Position numbers and translations under genes: made by a program | Shown: piece by piece, positions 1 to 6,805 of the stretch | Layout: every line of letters starts with the position of its first letter | How positions within the stretch are numbered: the first letter of the stretch is position 1 | Notes under the pieces: model-generated | Seen by the model: the letters and a program-made list of their open reading frames with translations, nothing else | Told to the model about the DNA's origin: nothing | Database searches by the model: none | From: Synechococcaceae cyanobacterium | GTDB taxonomy: Bacteria > Cyanobacteriota > Cyanobacteriia > PCC-6307 > Cyanobiaceae | Direction: 5' to 3' | Assembly: GCA_947461705.1 (NCBI GenBank) | Contig: CANHMF010000012.1 | Location: 1 to 32,343 of the forward strand | Length of the DNA: 32,343 bases

Positions 1-283
1 AGATCTGGTTGAAGGCGAGCAGCAGGAAGCCCATGTTCATGCCTTCCACGATCGGGCGCAGGCCCGTCATGGCGGCACCCACGGCCATGCCGGTGAAGGC
101 GTTCTCGGCAATCGGGGTGTCCAGCACCCGCAGCTCGCCGTATTTCTCGTAGAGGTCCTTGGTCACCTTGTAGGAGCCGCCGTACTGGCCGACGTCCTCG
201 CCCATCACGCAGACGTGGGGATCGCGGGCCATCTCTTCATCGATGGCCTCGCGCAGGGCGTTGAAGAGAAGCGTCTCTGCCAC
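1..283 (-). CDS. pdhB: Pyruvate dehydrogenase E1 component, beta subunit (partial, C-terminal part outside window)
   Basis: Beta subunit of the ThDP-dependent E1 enzyme that decarboxylates pyruvate and feeds acetyl-CoA synthesis with E1 alpha, E2 and E3. Reading back from a GTG at 283 gives 94 codons that run off the window edge, about the first 30% of a roughly 330-residue family. Visible signatures are an N-terminal [14 protein letters not shown] helix, [16 protein letters not shown] (residues 26-41) and DTPIAEN, whose Glu60 fits the conserved Glu that activates ThDP. It is the last gene of a minus-strand run that starts with rsmA. The frame has no stop up to the edge. Identity is firm; the GTG start is inferred from the family N-terminus. 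Confidence 0.95.
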   Translation of the reverse strand, partial: MAETLLFNALREAIDEEMARDPHVCVMGEDVGQYGGSYKVTKDLYEKYGELRVLDTPIAENAFTGMAVGAAMTGLRPIVEGMNMGFLLLAFNQI

Positions 284-331
284 GGCGGGAAGGCGATTCC
301 GGCACAGGACCGGTGGTGCCGCCAACTTATC

Positions 332-427
332 TCAGCCGCCTGCAGCGAAGGTGGCCAGCAGCAGCACGGAGAGCAGCATGCCCGGCGAGAGCAGCAACAC
401 CAGCAATTCCAGTTCGTGGGCGGTCAT
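332..427 (-). CDS. Very small hydrophobic membrane peptide (31 aa), hypothetical
   Basis: A 31-codon frame starts at ATG 427 and lies between the DUF3082 gene (stop at 454) and pdhB (start 283), on the same strand. The peptide opens with MTAHELELLVLLLSPGML and continues as a Leu/Val/Ala-rich stretch ending in Ala-Gly-Gly, enough for one transmembrane helix. No family is recognised. It would otherwise be a 170-base hole in a tightly packed operon, and its hydrophobic, acidic-start composition looks selected. No clear Shine-Dalgarno is seen, which is common here. It may be a real co-transcribed membrane peptide or a chance frame. Confidence 0.5.
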   Translation of the reverse strand: MTAHELELLVLLLSPGMLLSVLLLATFAAGG

Positions 428-453
428 GGCCGGCGGCAGGGCGCCCCTCAAGG

Positions 454-828
454 CTAGGGAGTTTCTTCGGCCTGTCTCCAACCCGGCATCAGACTGCGAA
501 TGAAGGTGAGAAACAGCCCCAGGCCCACGAAGGCAAAGGTGAAGGTGGCCAGGAAGGTCATCCCCACGAACAGGGTTTTGAGGAACGTGGCGATGCTCTG
601 GGCAAAGCGCACGTCGTAGTGGGGGGGATGCTCGGCGTAGTAGCCCACCACCCGGTAAGAGAGCTGCAGGGCACACCAGCCCAGGCCGAAGCTGGTGATT
701 GAGCCCGTGAGAAAACTGAGGGGTCCCTTGCGCTGACGCGGGGTGGTGGCGTCAGCCGCGGTGGTGCGCGCCGTGGTGCTCACGGTGTCGCTGGCCGTTT
801 CACTGGCAGTTTCGCTGGCTTCGCTCAC
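454..828 (-). CDS. DUF3082 family membrane protein
   Basis: Cyanobacterial protein of unknown function. The C-terminal 90 residues carry the recognisable DUF3082 core: GPLSFLTGSITSFGLGW, then YYAEHPPHYDVRFAQSIAT, then two hydrophobic segments ending in FLTFIRSLMPG, so at least two or three transmembrane helices are expected. The N-terminus is a Ser/Thr/Ala-rich tract with imperfect ASET repeats and no predicted fold. GTG 828 was chosen because it follows the ispE stop (851-853); an in-frame GTG at 867 would overlap the end of ispE and add 13 residues. It lies between ispE and pdhB in one operon. The family call is from memory of the motif pattern. Confidence 0.8.
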   Translation of the reverse strand: MSEASETASETASDTVSTTARTTAADATTPRQRKGPLSFLTGSITSFGLGWCALQLSYRVVGYYAEHPPHYDVRFAQSIATFLKTLFVGMTFLATFTFAFVGLGLFLTFIRSLMPGWRQAEETP

Positions 829-850
829 GGCAGCGGCACGGGACGGGGGG

Positions 851-1795
851 TCATCCCAGGGTGACACCAGAGCCTGTGCAACGGCAGCACCAGGCCTCGA
901 AGCCAGCGGCCGCCAGCTCCGCCGCCAGCTGGGTGTGGGCGGCAGCGGCGGCCTCGACATCGGGGAACAGGGCAAACAGGCTGGGGCCCGAGCCACTCAT
1001 GGCCACCGCCAGGGCGCCGGAGGCCTGGCGCAACAGGGACAGGCCCTCCCGCACGCTGGCCACCTCCGGCTCCACCACCGCCTGCAGGTCGTTGCGGATG
1101 GGGGGTAAGCCGGCCGGCCCGCGCAGCCCGGCCAACAAGAGCCCCGTGCGCAGGGCCTCGCGGCGCTGCTCGAATTCAGCCTCGGCCTCGAGGTAGAAGT
1201 CGCTGCGCAACTCCCGGCAGCGGCCGTAGGCCCAGGGGGTGGACACGCTCGCCTGGGGGTGTTTGATCAGCAGCACCCCCAGCGCCGGTGCCGCCTCCAG
1301 CCCTGCCGGTTCGAGCTGCTCGCCTCGACCGAAACACAGCTGGGTGCCCCCCGCGATACAGAACGGCATATCGGAGCCGAGTTCAGCGGCCATGGCCTGC
1401 AGCTGGGCGCTGCTGAAACCGCAGCCCCAGAGGTGATTGAGTCCCACCAGGGCCGCCGCGCCATTGCTCGAGCCCCCCGCCAGACCGGCCCCGATCGGGA
1501 TGCGCTTGCGCAGGTGGATGGCCGCCCCCAGCTCTGGCAGGCCCACCCGTGCGCGCAGCAGCTCCCCGGCCTTCACCACCAGATTTGTGCCGTCGGTGGG
1601 CAGATCCTCTCGGTCGCACGTGAGGCTGATCGCACCATCAGCGGTGGGGCGAATGCTCAGCTGATCGGCCAGGTCGAGGGTCTGCATCACCATCGCCAGC
1701 TCGTGGAAGCCATCGGGCCGCAGACCGAGCACCTCCAGATGCAGGTTGATCTTGGCGGGGGCGCTGACCAGCAGCTCAGCCATGGATTCAGGCAT
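851..1795 (-). CDS. ispE: 4-diphosphocytidyl-2-C-methyl-D-erythritol kinase
   Basis: GHMP-family kinase that phosphorylates CDP-methylerythritol in the MEP isoprenoid pathway, which supplies carotenoids, phytol and quinone tails. Motifs in order: [19 protein letters not shown] near the N-terminus (substrate site with the catalytic Lys region), the Gly-rich ATP loop [17 protein letters not shown] (about residues 95-111) and the C-terminal [17 protein letters not shown] motif. Length of 314 residues is normal. Its ATG overlaps the rsmA stop by one base (TGATG), suggesting translational coupling; an in-frame ATG at 1783 ([11 protein letters not shown]) is an equally good start. DUF3082 follows directly. 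Confidence 0.96.
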   Translation of the reverse strand: MPESMAELLVSAPAKINLHLEVLGLRPDGFHELAMVMQTLDLADQLSIRPTADGAISLTCDREDLPTDGTNLVVKAGELLRARVGLPELGAAIHLRKRIPIGAGLAGGSSNGAAALVGLNHLWGCGFSSAQLQAMAAELGSDMPFCIAGGTQLCFGRGEQLEPAGLEAAPALGVLLIKHPQASVSTPWAYGRCRELRSDFYLEAEAEFEQRREALRTGLLLAGLRGPAGLPPIRNDLQAVVEPEVASVREGLSLLRQASGALAVAMSGSGPSLFALFPDVEAAAAAHTQLAAELAAAGFEAWCCRCTGSGVTLG

Positions 1796-2607
1796 CAGGC
1801 AGTGAGCCGATTCAAACCCGCCGCCAGGCTCACCCAGGCCCGGGGCGCCACCTCCTGGGGCCGCTGCTGCAGGGTGATGCCCACCTCCAGCGCCAGGGCC
1901 TCCAGCTGATCGGCCGGCAGCAAGCCCATCAGGGTGTTGCGCAGCATCTTGCGACGGGCCGCGAAGCAGCGGCGCAGCAACTGCTCCACCGTGCGGGCCA
2001 GGGCAGGTTCCAGCCGCTGCTCTGGCGGCAGGGGGTCCAGCGCCACCACTTCACTCATCACCTTGGGCGGTGGCTGGAAGCAGCGGGGCGGCACGGGGCA
2101 CACCGTGGCGCAGTGGGCCAGCAGCTGCATGCGCACGCTCAGGGCCGAGAAGGCGCTGCTGCCCGGTTTAGCCCGGATCCGTTCCCCCACCTCCTGCTGC
2201 ACCAGCAGCACCAGGCGCTGGTAGGGCTCAGCCACGGGCCTGTCCAGCCGCCCCACCAGCCGCTCCAGCAGCGGGCCTGTGATGTTGTAAGGGATGTTGG
2301 CCACCACCTTGCGGGCCTGGGGCAGCGCCACCGCCAGCACGTCGCCCTCGATCAGCTCAAACCGGGGATCAGCGCCGAAGCGCTCGCGCAGGCCAGCCAC
2401 CAGATCCCGATCGAGCTCCACTGCCCTCACAGCCGCCGCCGGCGAGGCCAGCAACCGCTCGGTGAGGGCCCCGCGCCCGGGCCCCACCTCGAGCACGGTG
2501 TCCGTGGGCTGGAGTTCTGCGGCGGCCAGGATCTTGCCCAGCACGGTTTCATCCCGCAGCCAGTGCTGGCCAAAGCGTTTCCGGGTGCGGTGGGCCGCAA
2601 AGGTCAT
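1795..2607 (-). CDS. rsmA: 16S rRNA (adenine1518-N6/adenine1519-N6)-dimethyltransferase
   Basis: RsmA (KsgA) dimethylates two adjacent adenines in helix 45 of 16S rRNA during late 30S assembly. The protein shows [11 protein letters not shown] at the N-terminus, the SAM-binding motif [16 protein letters not shown], and the catalytic motif [16 protein letters not shown], all intact, followed by the small C-terminal helical domain. ATG 2607 ([14 protein letters not shown], 270 residues) fits the family start better than the upstream in-frame ATG at 2637. It heads the minus-strand run to ispE and pdhB; the 84-base region to the divergent secreted-protein gene probably holds the promoter, though I see no clear boxes. 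Confidence 0.95.
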   Translation of the reverse strand: MTFAAHRTRKRFGQHWLRDETVLGKILAAAELQPTDTVLEVGPGRGALTERLLASPAAAVRAVELDRDLVAGLRERFGADPRFELIEGDVLAVALPQARKVVANIPYNITGPLLERLVGRLDRPVAEPYQRLVLLVQQEVGERIRAKPGSSAFSALSVRMQLLAHCATVCPVPPRCFQPPPKVMSEVVALDPLPPEQRLEPALARTVEQLLRRCFAARRKMLRNTLMGLLPADQLEALALEVGITLQQRPQEVAPRAWVSLAAGLNRLTA

Positions 2608-2691
2608 CGGATCGGGCGCACACGGGCCTCCCACCACATTGCCGGGCCGCCCGGCCGGGCATAAACAGAGGCAAGCCCCTGCCGTTTCCCC

Positions 2692-2973
2692 ATGGCTCCC
2701 GGTCGTTGTTCTCCGCTGTTCGGCGCCCTGCTGTTGGCAGCCCTACCCCTGGCCGCCCGGGCCGGCTCCGTGACAGCCGAATCGATCTGGGATCAGGGCA
2801 ATGCCCTGCAACGGGCCCAGGAACAGGTGCCGCGGGGGGCCACCGTGACCGGCAGCCATTGCACCGAAGTGGGCGTGCGAATGGGCAACTACCGCTACAT
2901 CTGCACCGTGACCTACACGGAGAGCCCGCCCGACGCCGCTACCCCCAACGGATCCAGCGCACCGACGCCTTAA
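2692..2973 (+). CDS. Small secreted/periplasmic protein, hypothetical
   Basis: A 93-residue protein with a clear Sec signal peptide: basic start, Leu/Ala core and an ARA-G cleavage site near residue 24. The mature part is about 69 residues with two cysteines, in SHCTEVG and RYICTVTY, spaced to allow one disulfide, and ends in a Pro/Ser/Thr-rich tail. No family name is recognised; the compact CxxxxG...YxCxVxY pattern suggests a small beta-rich periplasmic fold. Its last 35 bases run antisense into the 3' end of yraN, so the Pro/Ser tail is encoded by sequence shared with that gene. It is divergent from rsmA. Confidence 0.7.
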   Translation: MAPGRCSPLFGALLLAALPLAARAGSVTAESIWDQGNALQRAQEQVPRGATVTGSHCTEVGVRMGNYRYICTVTYTESPPDAATPNGSSAPTP

Positions 2974-3301
2974 CCGGCGGCAGGGGCACCAAGGCGCACA
3001 CCAGTTCCAGGCTGCAGTTGGCGTAGCGGGGATGCTCCGCCAGCCAACAGCCATAGGCGGCGGCCAGGCGTTGCCGTTTGCGGTGATCCAGGCTCGCCAC
3101 CCCCCAGCCATCGGGCCCGCAGCGCTGGCGCGCTTTCACTTCCACCAGCAGCAGACGCCCCGGTTTATGCAGCAGCAGATCCAGTTCTCCCCAGCGGCAA
3201 CGCCACTGGCGCTGCAGCATCCACCAGCCCTGCTGGCGCAACAGGCGCAGAGCGCGCTGCTCGGCCCAATCGCCCTGGCGCTGCTGCGGGGTGCGCGACA
3301 T
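2939..3301 (-). CDS. yraN: UPF0102 / YraN family putative endonuclease-fold protein
   Basis: YraN proteins have a PD-(D/E)XK-like fold resembling Holliday-junction resolvases; the physiological role is uncertain. From ATG 3301 (MSRTPQQRQGDWAEQ) the protein has 120 residues, the usual length. Core motifs: GDWAEQRALRLLRQQGW, then GELDLLL (residues 38-44) and LLVEVKAR (residues 51-58), giving the Asp41 and Glu54-Val-Lys56 catalytic pattern. An in-frame ATG at 3319 would add six residues. Its 3' end overlaps the convergent secreted-protein gene by 35 bases. The DUF723-like gene lies immediately upstream on the same strand. Confidence 0.9.
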   Translation of the reverse strand: MSRTPQQRQGDWAEQRALRLLRQQGWWMLQRQWRCRWGELDLLLHKPGRLLLVEVKARQRCGPDGWGVASLDHRKRQRLAAAYGCWLAEHPRYANCSLELVCALVPLPPVKASVRWIRWG

Positions 3302-3356
3302 GACCTGGCCCTGAACCAACCTGAGGGTTCCCCGGCGGCGGGGCCGTGGGCCGAAC

Positions 3357-3584
3357 TCAACCAGGCAGCTGGCCGCGCAACTCCTTCAGGCAGTACTTGC
3401 AACCGCCGGTGGTCACCAGGTGGCGCTCGGGAGTGATGGCGATCAGGCGCACCGGATGCTCGCGGCAGCGAATCTTGATCGGGGTCTTGAAGCTCTTGTA
3501 CACGATGGCGCTGTAGTCGTAGCGCTCCCCAAAGCGGGCCTTGGCCCGGGCCAGAAAGGTCTCCCTGTCGATCGGGTTGCCCAT
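3357..3584 (-). CDS. Small DUF723-like zinc-ribbon protein
   Basis: From ATG 3584 (MGNPIDRETFLARAKARFG) this is a 75-residue protein. The pattern F..RA...FG.RYDYS, then PIKIRCREH, then TPERHL, then GGCKYC matches what I recall of DUF723-type domains: a short alpha-beta unit with one Cys and one His followed by a CxxC knuckle, probably binding zinc. Related domains occur at the N-terminus of endonucleases and in stand-alone small proteins; no catalytic part is attached here. It sits upstream of yraN on the same strand, 55 bases apart, so it could be co-transcribed with that nuclease-fold gene. The function is unknown. Confidence 0.75.
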   Translation of the reverse strand: MGNPIDRETFLARAKARFGERYDYSAIVYKSFKTPIKIRCREHPVRLIAITPERHLVTTGGCKYCLKELRGQLPG

Positions 3585-3693
3585 GGCGCAGCTTTGGCGC
3601 TTGCGGAGGCTAGGCGACTGGGGCAACGGGAACTGTTCCCAGCGGTCCGTCCCCACGGGAGCTGCCTAGGGTTGCGCCAGCTCCAGCTCCTCG

Positions 3694-4182
3694 ATGATGC
3701 GCCATCTGCTGCGTCCCCTGGCCCTGTGGATCCTGCCGCTGGTGTTGCTGTGCAGCGCCACGCCGCCGGCCCAGGCCGCCATGGATTACGCCAAGCAGGT
3801 GCTGATCGGCCACGACTTTGCCGGCAGCGACCTGCGCGGAGTGACCTTCAACCTCACCAACCTGCGCGACGCCGACTTCCACGCGGCCGATCTGCGCGGC
3901 GCCAGCCTGTTCGGGGCCAAGCTGCAGGACGCTGACCTCTCGGGCGCCGACCTGAGTGACGCGACGCTCGATGCAGCGGTGCTCGATGGCACCAACCTCA
4001 GCAACGCGGTGCTGGAGAACGCCTTCGCCTTCAACACCAAGTTCAACAACGTGCAGATCGCCGGCGCGGATTTCACCAACGTGCCCTTCCGGGGCGACGT
4101 GCTCAAAACCCTCTGCGCCTCCGCCAGCGGCACCAACCCCGTGACCGGCCGCGCCACCAAGGACACCCTGGAGTGCCCCTGA
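3694..4182 (+). CDS. Exported pentapeptide-repeat protein, probably thylakoid lumen
   Basis: A 162-residue protein. Residues 1-28 form a signal peptide with AQA at the cleavage site. Residues about 38-135 are tandem pentapeptides of the A(D/N)LXX type (SDLRGVTF, ADLRGASLFGAKL, ADLSGADLSDATL, TNLSNAVL), which build a right-handed beta-helix. The end has Cys141 and Cys161 around a GTNPVTGRATKDTLEC motif that I recall from cyanobacterial and chloroplast lumenal pentapeptide proteins; the pair could form a disulfide capping the helix. No enzymatic motif is seen and the role is unknown. It is followed one base later by a hypothetical gene, so they are probably co-transcribed. Confidence 0.88.
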   Translation: MMRHLLRPLALWILPLVLLCSATPPAQAAMDYAKQVLIGHDFAGSDLRGVTFNLTNLRDADFHAADLRGASLFGAKLQDADLSGADLSDATLDAAVLDGTNLSNAVLENAFAFNTKFNNVQIAGADFTNVPFRGDVLKTLCASASGTNPVTGRATKDTLECP

Positions 4183-4183
4183 G

Positions 4184-4624
4184 ATGAGCTTCGATGCCCG
4201 CAGCCTTGAGCGGCTCCAGCAACTGGGCCGCAGCCTGCCCAAGCCCCTGCCCAAACCGCAGGCGCTGAGCCCGGCCGACACCCCCGCCTCGCAGAAGCGC
4301 CACCGGGTGGAAACCGAAACCGATCCGGATGCCCTGTTTCGCGAGCTGATGCAGGTGAGCCCCGATGGCACGGTGCCGCCCCACCTGCTGGATCGCCTCA
4401 AGCAGGCGGAACGGGACAAGTTGCACAGCCAGCAGGAGGCCCAGCGCCGGGCCCAACAACAGGCCCAACGCCAGGGCGGGGCCAGTGGCGGCCTCAAGCC
4501 CCGCGGTGCCGCCAACGAACTGCGGCCCAACCAACAGCGGCGCAAGCCGGCCAGCAGCGAGGAACTGGAGCTCTACACCGCCTTCCAGCACTTGCTCCTC
4601 GAGGGAGACGAGGAGGACACCTAA
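4184..4624 (+). CDS. Hypothetical charged, Gln/Arg-rich protein
   Basis: A 146-residue soluble protein whose ATG lies one base after the stop of the pentapeptide-repeat gene. No known domain is recognised. Visible parts are an N-terminal amphipathic stretch (SFDARSLERLQQLGRSLPK), a Pro-rich segment, a short folded-looking part (DPDALFRELMQVSPDGTVPP, about residues 47-66), a long Gln/Arg/Ala helix or coiled coil (about 70-97), a basic Gly-rich linker, and an acidic C-terminal helix ending EGDEEDT. The layout resembles a mostly disordered protein with a binding peptide at each end. Coding composition matches its neighbours and it lies in frame-tight context, so it is probably a real gene. Confidence 0.7.
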   Translation: MSFDARSLERLQQLGRSLPKPLPKPQALSPADTPASQKRHRVETETDPDALFRELMQVSPDGTVPPHLLDRLKQAERDKLHSQQEAQRRAQQQAQRQGGASGGLKPRGAANELRPNQQRRKPASSEELELYTAFQHLLLEGDEEDT

Positions 4625-4661
4625 ACCGCAAGGGACACCCAGGCCAATCCCAACACCTTTC

Positions 4662-4675
4662 AGTACACACGTACT
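4662..4675. promoter_or_regulatory. LexA (SOS) box-like operator upstream of umuDC
   Basis: The 14-base perfect dyad AGTAC-ACAC-GTACT lies 20-26 bases before the umuD start codons. It fits the cyanobacterial LexA consensus as I recall it (RGTACNNNDGTWCB) at all positions but the D. A TAGCAT hexamer at 4675-4680 could be the -10 element, so a bound repressor would cover the promoter. The placement in front of the only SOS mutagenesis operon here makes the assignment likely; repression itself is inferred. Confidence 0.72.
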
Positions 4676-4695
4676 AGCATCAGGCTTCCGATCGG

Positions 4696-5169
4696 TTGGC
4701 CGTGCTCGACGTTCCGTCTGCCGAAGCGCGGCTGTGCCTGGGCTCCGCTGCGCTGCTCGGCCCCCTGCGGCTCGAACGCAACGCCCTGCAGCTGCCCCTT
4801 GCCGGGGACACCGTGGCCGCCGGCTTTCCCAGTCCCGCGGACGATTACATCGACGTGGGCATCGACCTCAACGAGGTGCTGATCCGCCATCCCAGCAGCA
4901 CCTTCTTCCTGCGGGTGAGTGGCGACTCCATGACCGGCGCCGGCATCCACCACGGCGACCTGCTGCTGGTGGATCGCAGCCTGGAACCCCGGCCCCAGCG
5001 CATCGTGGTGGCGGTGCTGGATGGGGCCTTCACGCTCAAGCGCCTCACCCGGCACCGGGGCCAGCTGCGCCTGGAAGCCGCCAACCCCGCCTACCCACCG
5101 CTCGAGCTGCACCAGTGCGGTGACGTGCAGATCTGGGGGGTCGCCATCCACGTGATCCACCCGCTCTGA
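4696..5169 (+). CDS. umuD: UmuD-like translesion polymerase accessory protein (S24 self-cleaving peptidase)
   Basis: UmuD is processed under RecA filaments to UmuD', which joins UmuC to form DNA polymerase V. The protein has the family cleavage site Ala42-Gly43 in VAAGFPSPADDY, the Ser78 nucleophile in VSGDSM and the general-base Lys115 in FTLKRL, so self-cleavage should be possible. Length is about 157 residues, slightly longer than E. coli UmuD because of a longer N-terminal arm. No ATG is available: TTG 4696 and GTG 4702 are both candidates, just downstream of the LexA-like box. umuC follows after 11 bases, so this is one operon. Confidence 0.92.
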   Translation: MAVLDVPSAEARLCLGSAALLGPLRLERNALQLPLAGDTVAAGFPSPADDYIDVGIDLNEVLIRHPSSTFFLRVSGDSMTGAGIHHGDLLLVDRSLEPRPQRIVVAVLDGAFTLKRLTRHRGQLRLEAANPAYPPLELHQCGDVQIWGVAIHVIHPL

Positions 5170-5180
5170 ACCCACCAGCC

Positions 5181-6458
5181 ATGGCCGATGCCCTGGTGCT
5201 GATCGACGGCAACAACTTCTACGCCTCCTGCGAGCAGGCCCTCGATCCGGCCCTGCTGGGCAAGCCCGTGGTGGTGCTCTCCAACAACGACGGCTGCGTG
5301 GTGTCGCGCAGTGCGGAGGCGCGCCATCTCGGCATTCCGATGGGGGCTCCGGCATTCCAGCTGCGCGACCTGTTGCAGCGCCAGGCGGTGGTGGTGCGCA
5401 GCTCCAATTACGCCCTCTATGGCGACATGAGCCAGCGGCTGATGAGCAGCCTTGAGCCCTGGCTCACCGACCTCGAGGTGTACTCGATCGACGAGGCTTT
5501 CGGGCGTCTGCCCCGGCCCCGCCATGGCGATCTGCATGGCTGGGGCCGGGAGCTGCGGGCGCGCATCCACCGCAACCTGGGCCTGCCGATTGCCATCGGC
5601 ATTGCCCCCAGCAAAGTGCTGGCCAAGCTGGCCAACCGCATCGCCAAGGGGGAGAGCCAACACGCCGGCGTGTTCGACCTCGGCAGCAGCCAGGACCCCG
5701 CCAACTGGCTGGCGGGCGTGGCCATTGAGGACGTCTGGGGGATCGGCCGCAAACTCAGCCGCTGGTGCCGGCTGCGGGGGGTGGCCACGGCCCTGCAACT
5801 GCGGGACATGCCGAGCGGCGAACTCCAGGCCAAGGCCGGCGTGGTGGGGCTGCGGCTGCAGCAGGAACTGCGCGGCATCAGCTGCCTCCCCCTCGAGGAA
5901 GGCCCCAGCGCCAAGCGGGAAACCTGCGTGAGCCGCAGTTTCAGCCAGCCCATCGAGGCGGAGGCACCCTTGCGGGAAGCGGTGGCCAGCTACGTGGTGC
6001 GGGCGGCCGAAAAATTGCGGCGCCAGGGGCAGCGGGCCGGCCGGCTCACCGTGTTCGCCCGGACCAGTCCCTTCAGCTCCGGCTTCTACAGCAATGCCGC
6101 CAGCCTGGCCCTGCCCGTAGCCAGCAACGACACCGGGGTGCTGCTGGCGGCCGCGCTGCAGCTGGTGCCGGCGCTGTACCGGCCCCATAGGCGTTTCCAG
6201 AAGGCCGGCGTCCTGCTGCAGGAGCTGCAGCCGGACTCGCAACTGCAGCACCACCTCCTGGTGCCCCTGCCAGCGGAGCAGCAACAGAGGCGCACCGCCC
6301 TGATGCAGTGCGTGGATCGGCTCAACCACCGCTATGGCAGCGGCACCGTGCAATGGGCCGCCTGCGGCCTGAAGCCCACCTGGACCATGCGGCGCGATCA
6401 GCTCTCCCAGGCCGCCACCACACGCCTCAGCGACGTGCCCACGGTGTGGGCGCTCTGA
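5181..6458 (+). CDS. umuC: DNA polymerase V catalytic subunit UmuC (Y-family)
   Basis: Error-prone translesion polymerase subunit. At 425 residues it matches UmuC length. Palm-domain metal ligands are visible: Asp9 in LIDGNNFYASCE and Asp104-Glu105 in VYSIDEAF. The steric and nucleotide-binding region VVLSNNDGCVVSRS, the finger motif SSNYALYGDMS, and the thumb helix-hairpin-helix (VWGIGRKLSRW) are intact, followed by the little-finger domain with ETCVSRSFSQPI. Near the C-terminus, where E. coli UmuC carries its QLNLF clamp motif, only a degenerate QLQHHLL (from Gln354) is seen. Transcribed with umuD under the LexA-like box. Confidence 0.95.
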   Translation: MADALVLIDGNNFYASCEQALDPALLGKPVVVLSNNDGCVVSRSAEARHLGIPMGAPAFQLRDLLQRQAVVVRSSNYALYGDMSQRLMSSLEPWLTDLEVYSIDEAFGRLPRPRHGDLHGWGRELRARIHRNLGLPIAIGIAPSKVLAKLANRIAKGESQHAGVFDLGSSQDPANWLAGVAIEDVWGIGRKLSRWCRLRGVATALQLRDMPSGELQAKAGVVGLRLQQELRGISCLPLEEGPSAKRETCVSRSFSQPIEAEAPLREAVASYVVRAAEKLRRQGQRAGRLTVFARTSPFSSGFYSNAASLALPVASNDTGVLLAAALQLVPALYRPHRRFQKAGVLLQELQPDSQLQHHLLVPLPAEQQQRRTALMQCVDRLNHRYGSGTVQWAACGLKPTWTMRRDQLSQAATTRLSDVPTVWAL

Positions 6459-6473
6459 ACACAAAGCTGGCGC

Positions 6474-6755
6474 TCAGATCTCGCCGTACTGCTTGATGGC
6501 CTGGTCCTTGCAGAAGGTCTTGGCCTGCTCAATGCTGTCGCGGGCCTTAAGACGCTGCACCACGCAGGTGCAGGTGGCCTCGATCATGCCGGCGGGGGCT
6601 GTCTTACCGGCCTTGGTGAACTCCTCCTGCATGTCCTTGCTGCAGTAGTGCATCACCATCTGATCCATCATGTTGGCCTTGGCGGAGCCGCCAGCAGTGG
6701 CCGCAACGAGCACGCCGGCAACGACCACCACAGCGGGACGAGACAGCAGACCCAT
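6474..6755 (-). CDS. Small exported four-cysteine protein, hypothetical
   Basis: From ATG 6755 the protein has 93 residues. Residues 1-27 form a signal peptide (Val/Ala core, cleavage after AKA). The mature 66 residues are charged and helical, with four cysteines: Cys38 (HYCSKD), Cys62 and Cys64 (ATCTCVV) and Cys82 (TFCKDQ). The spacing would suit two disulfides in a small helical hairpin, or metal or haem-free redox binding; CxC is not a thioredoxin or c-haem motif. I do not recognise a named family. An in-frame ATG at 6776 is possible. The gene is downstream of dnaG on the same strand (50-base gap) and converges on umuC with only 15 bases between stops. Confidence 0.75.
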   Translation of the reverse strand: MGLLSRPAVVVVAGVLVAATAGGSAKANMMDQMVMHYCSKDMQEEFTKAGKTAPAGMIEATCTCVVQRLKARDSIEQAKTFCKDQAIKQYGEI

Positions 6756-6805
6756 CGATCGACCAGAGCAGAACACGAGCGTGTCCTAACAGATGTGCAG
6801 GGGGT

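Noticed and set aside
5091-6464. 457-codon open frame antisense to umuC
   Set aside because: A shadow frame typical of GC-rich coding DNA: His/Gly/Ala/Gln-rich, no domain, while the other strand encodes complete UmuC with catalytic residues.
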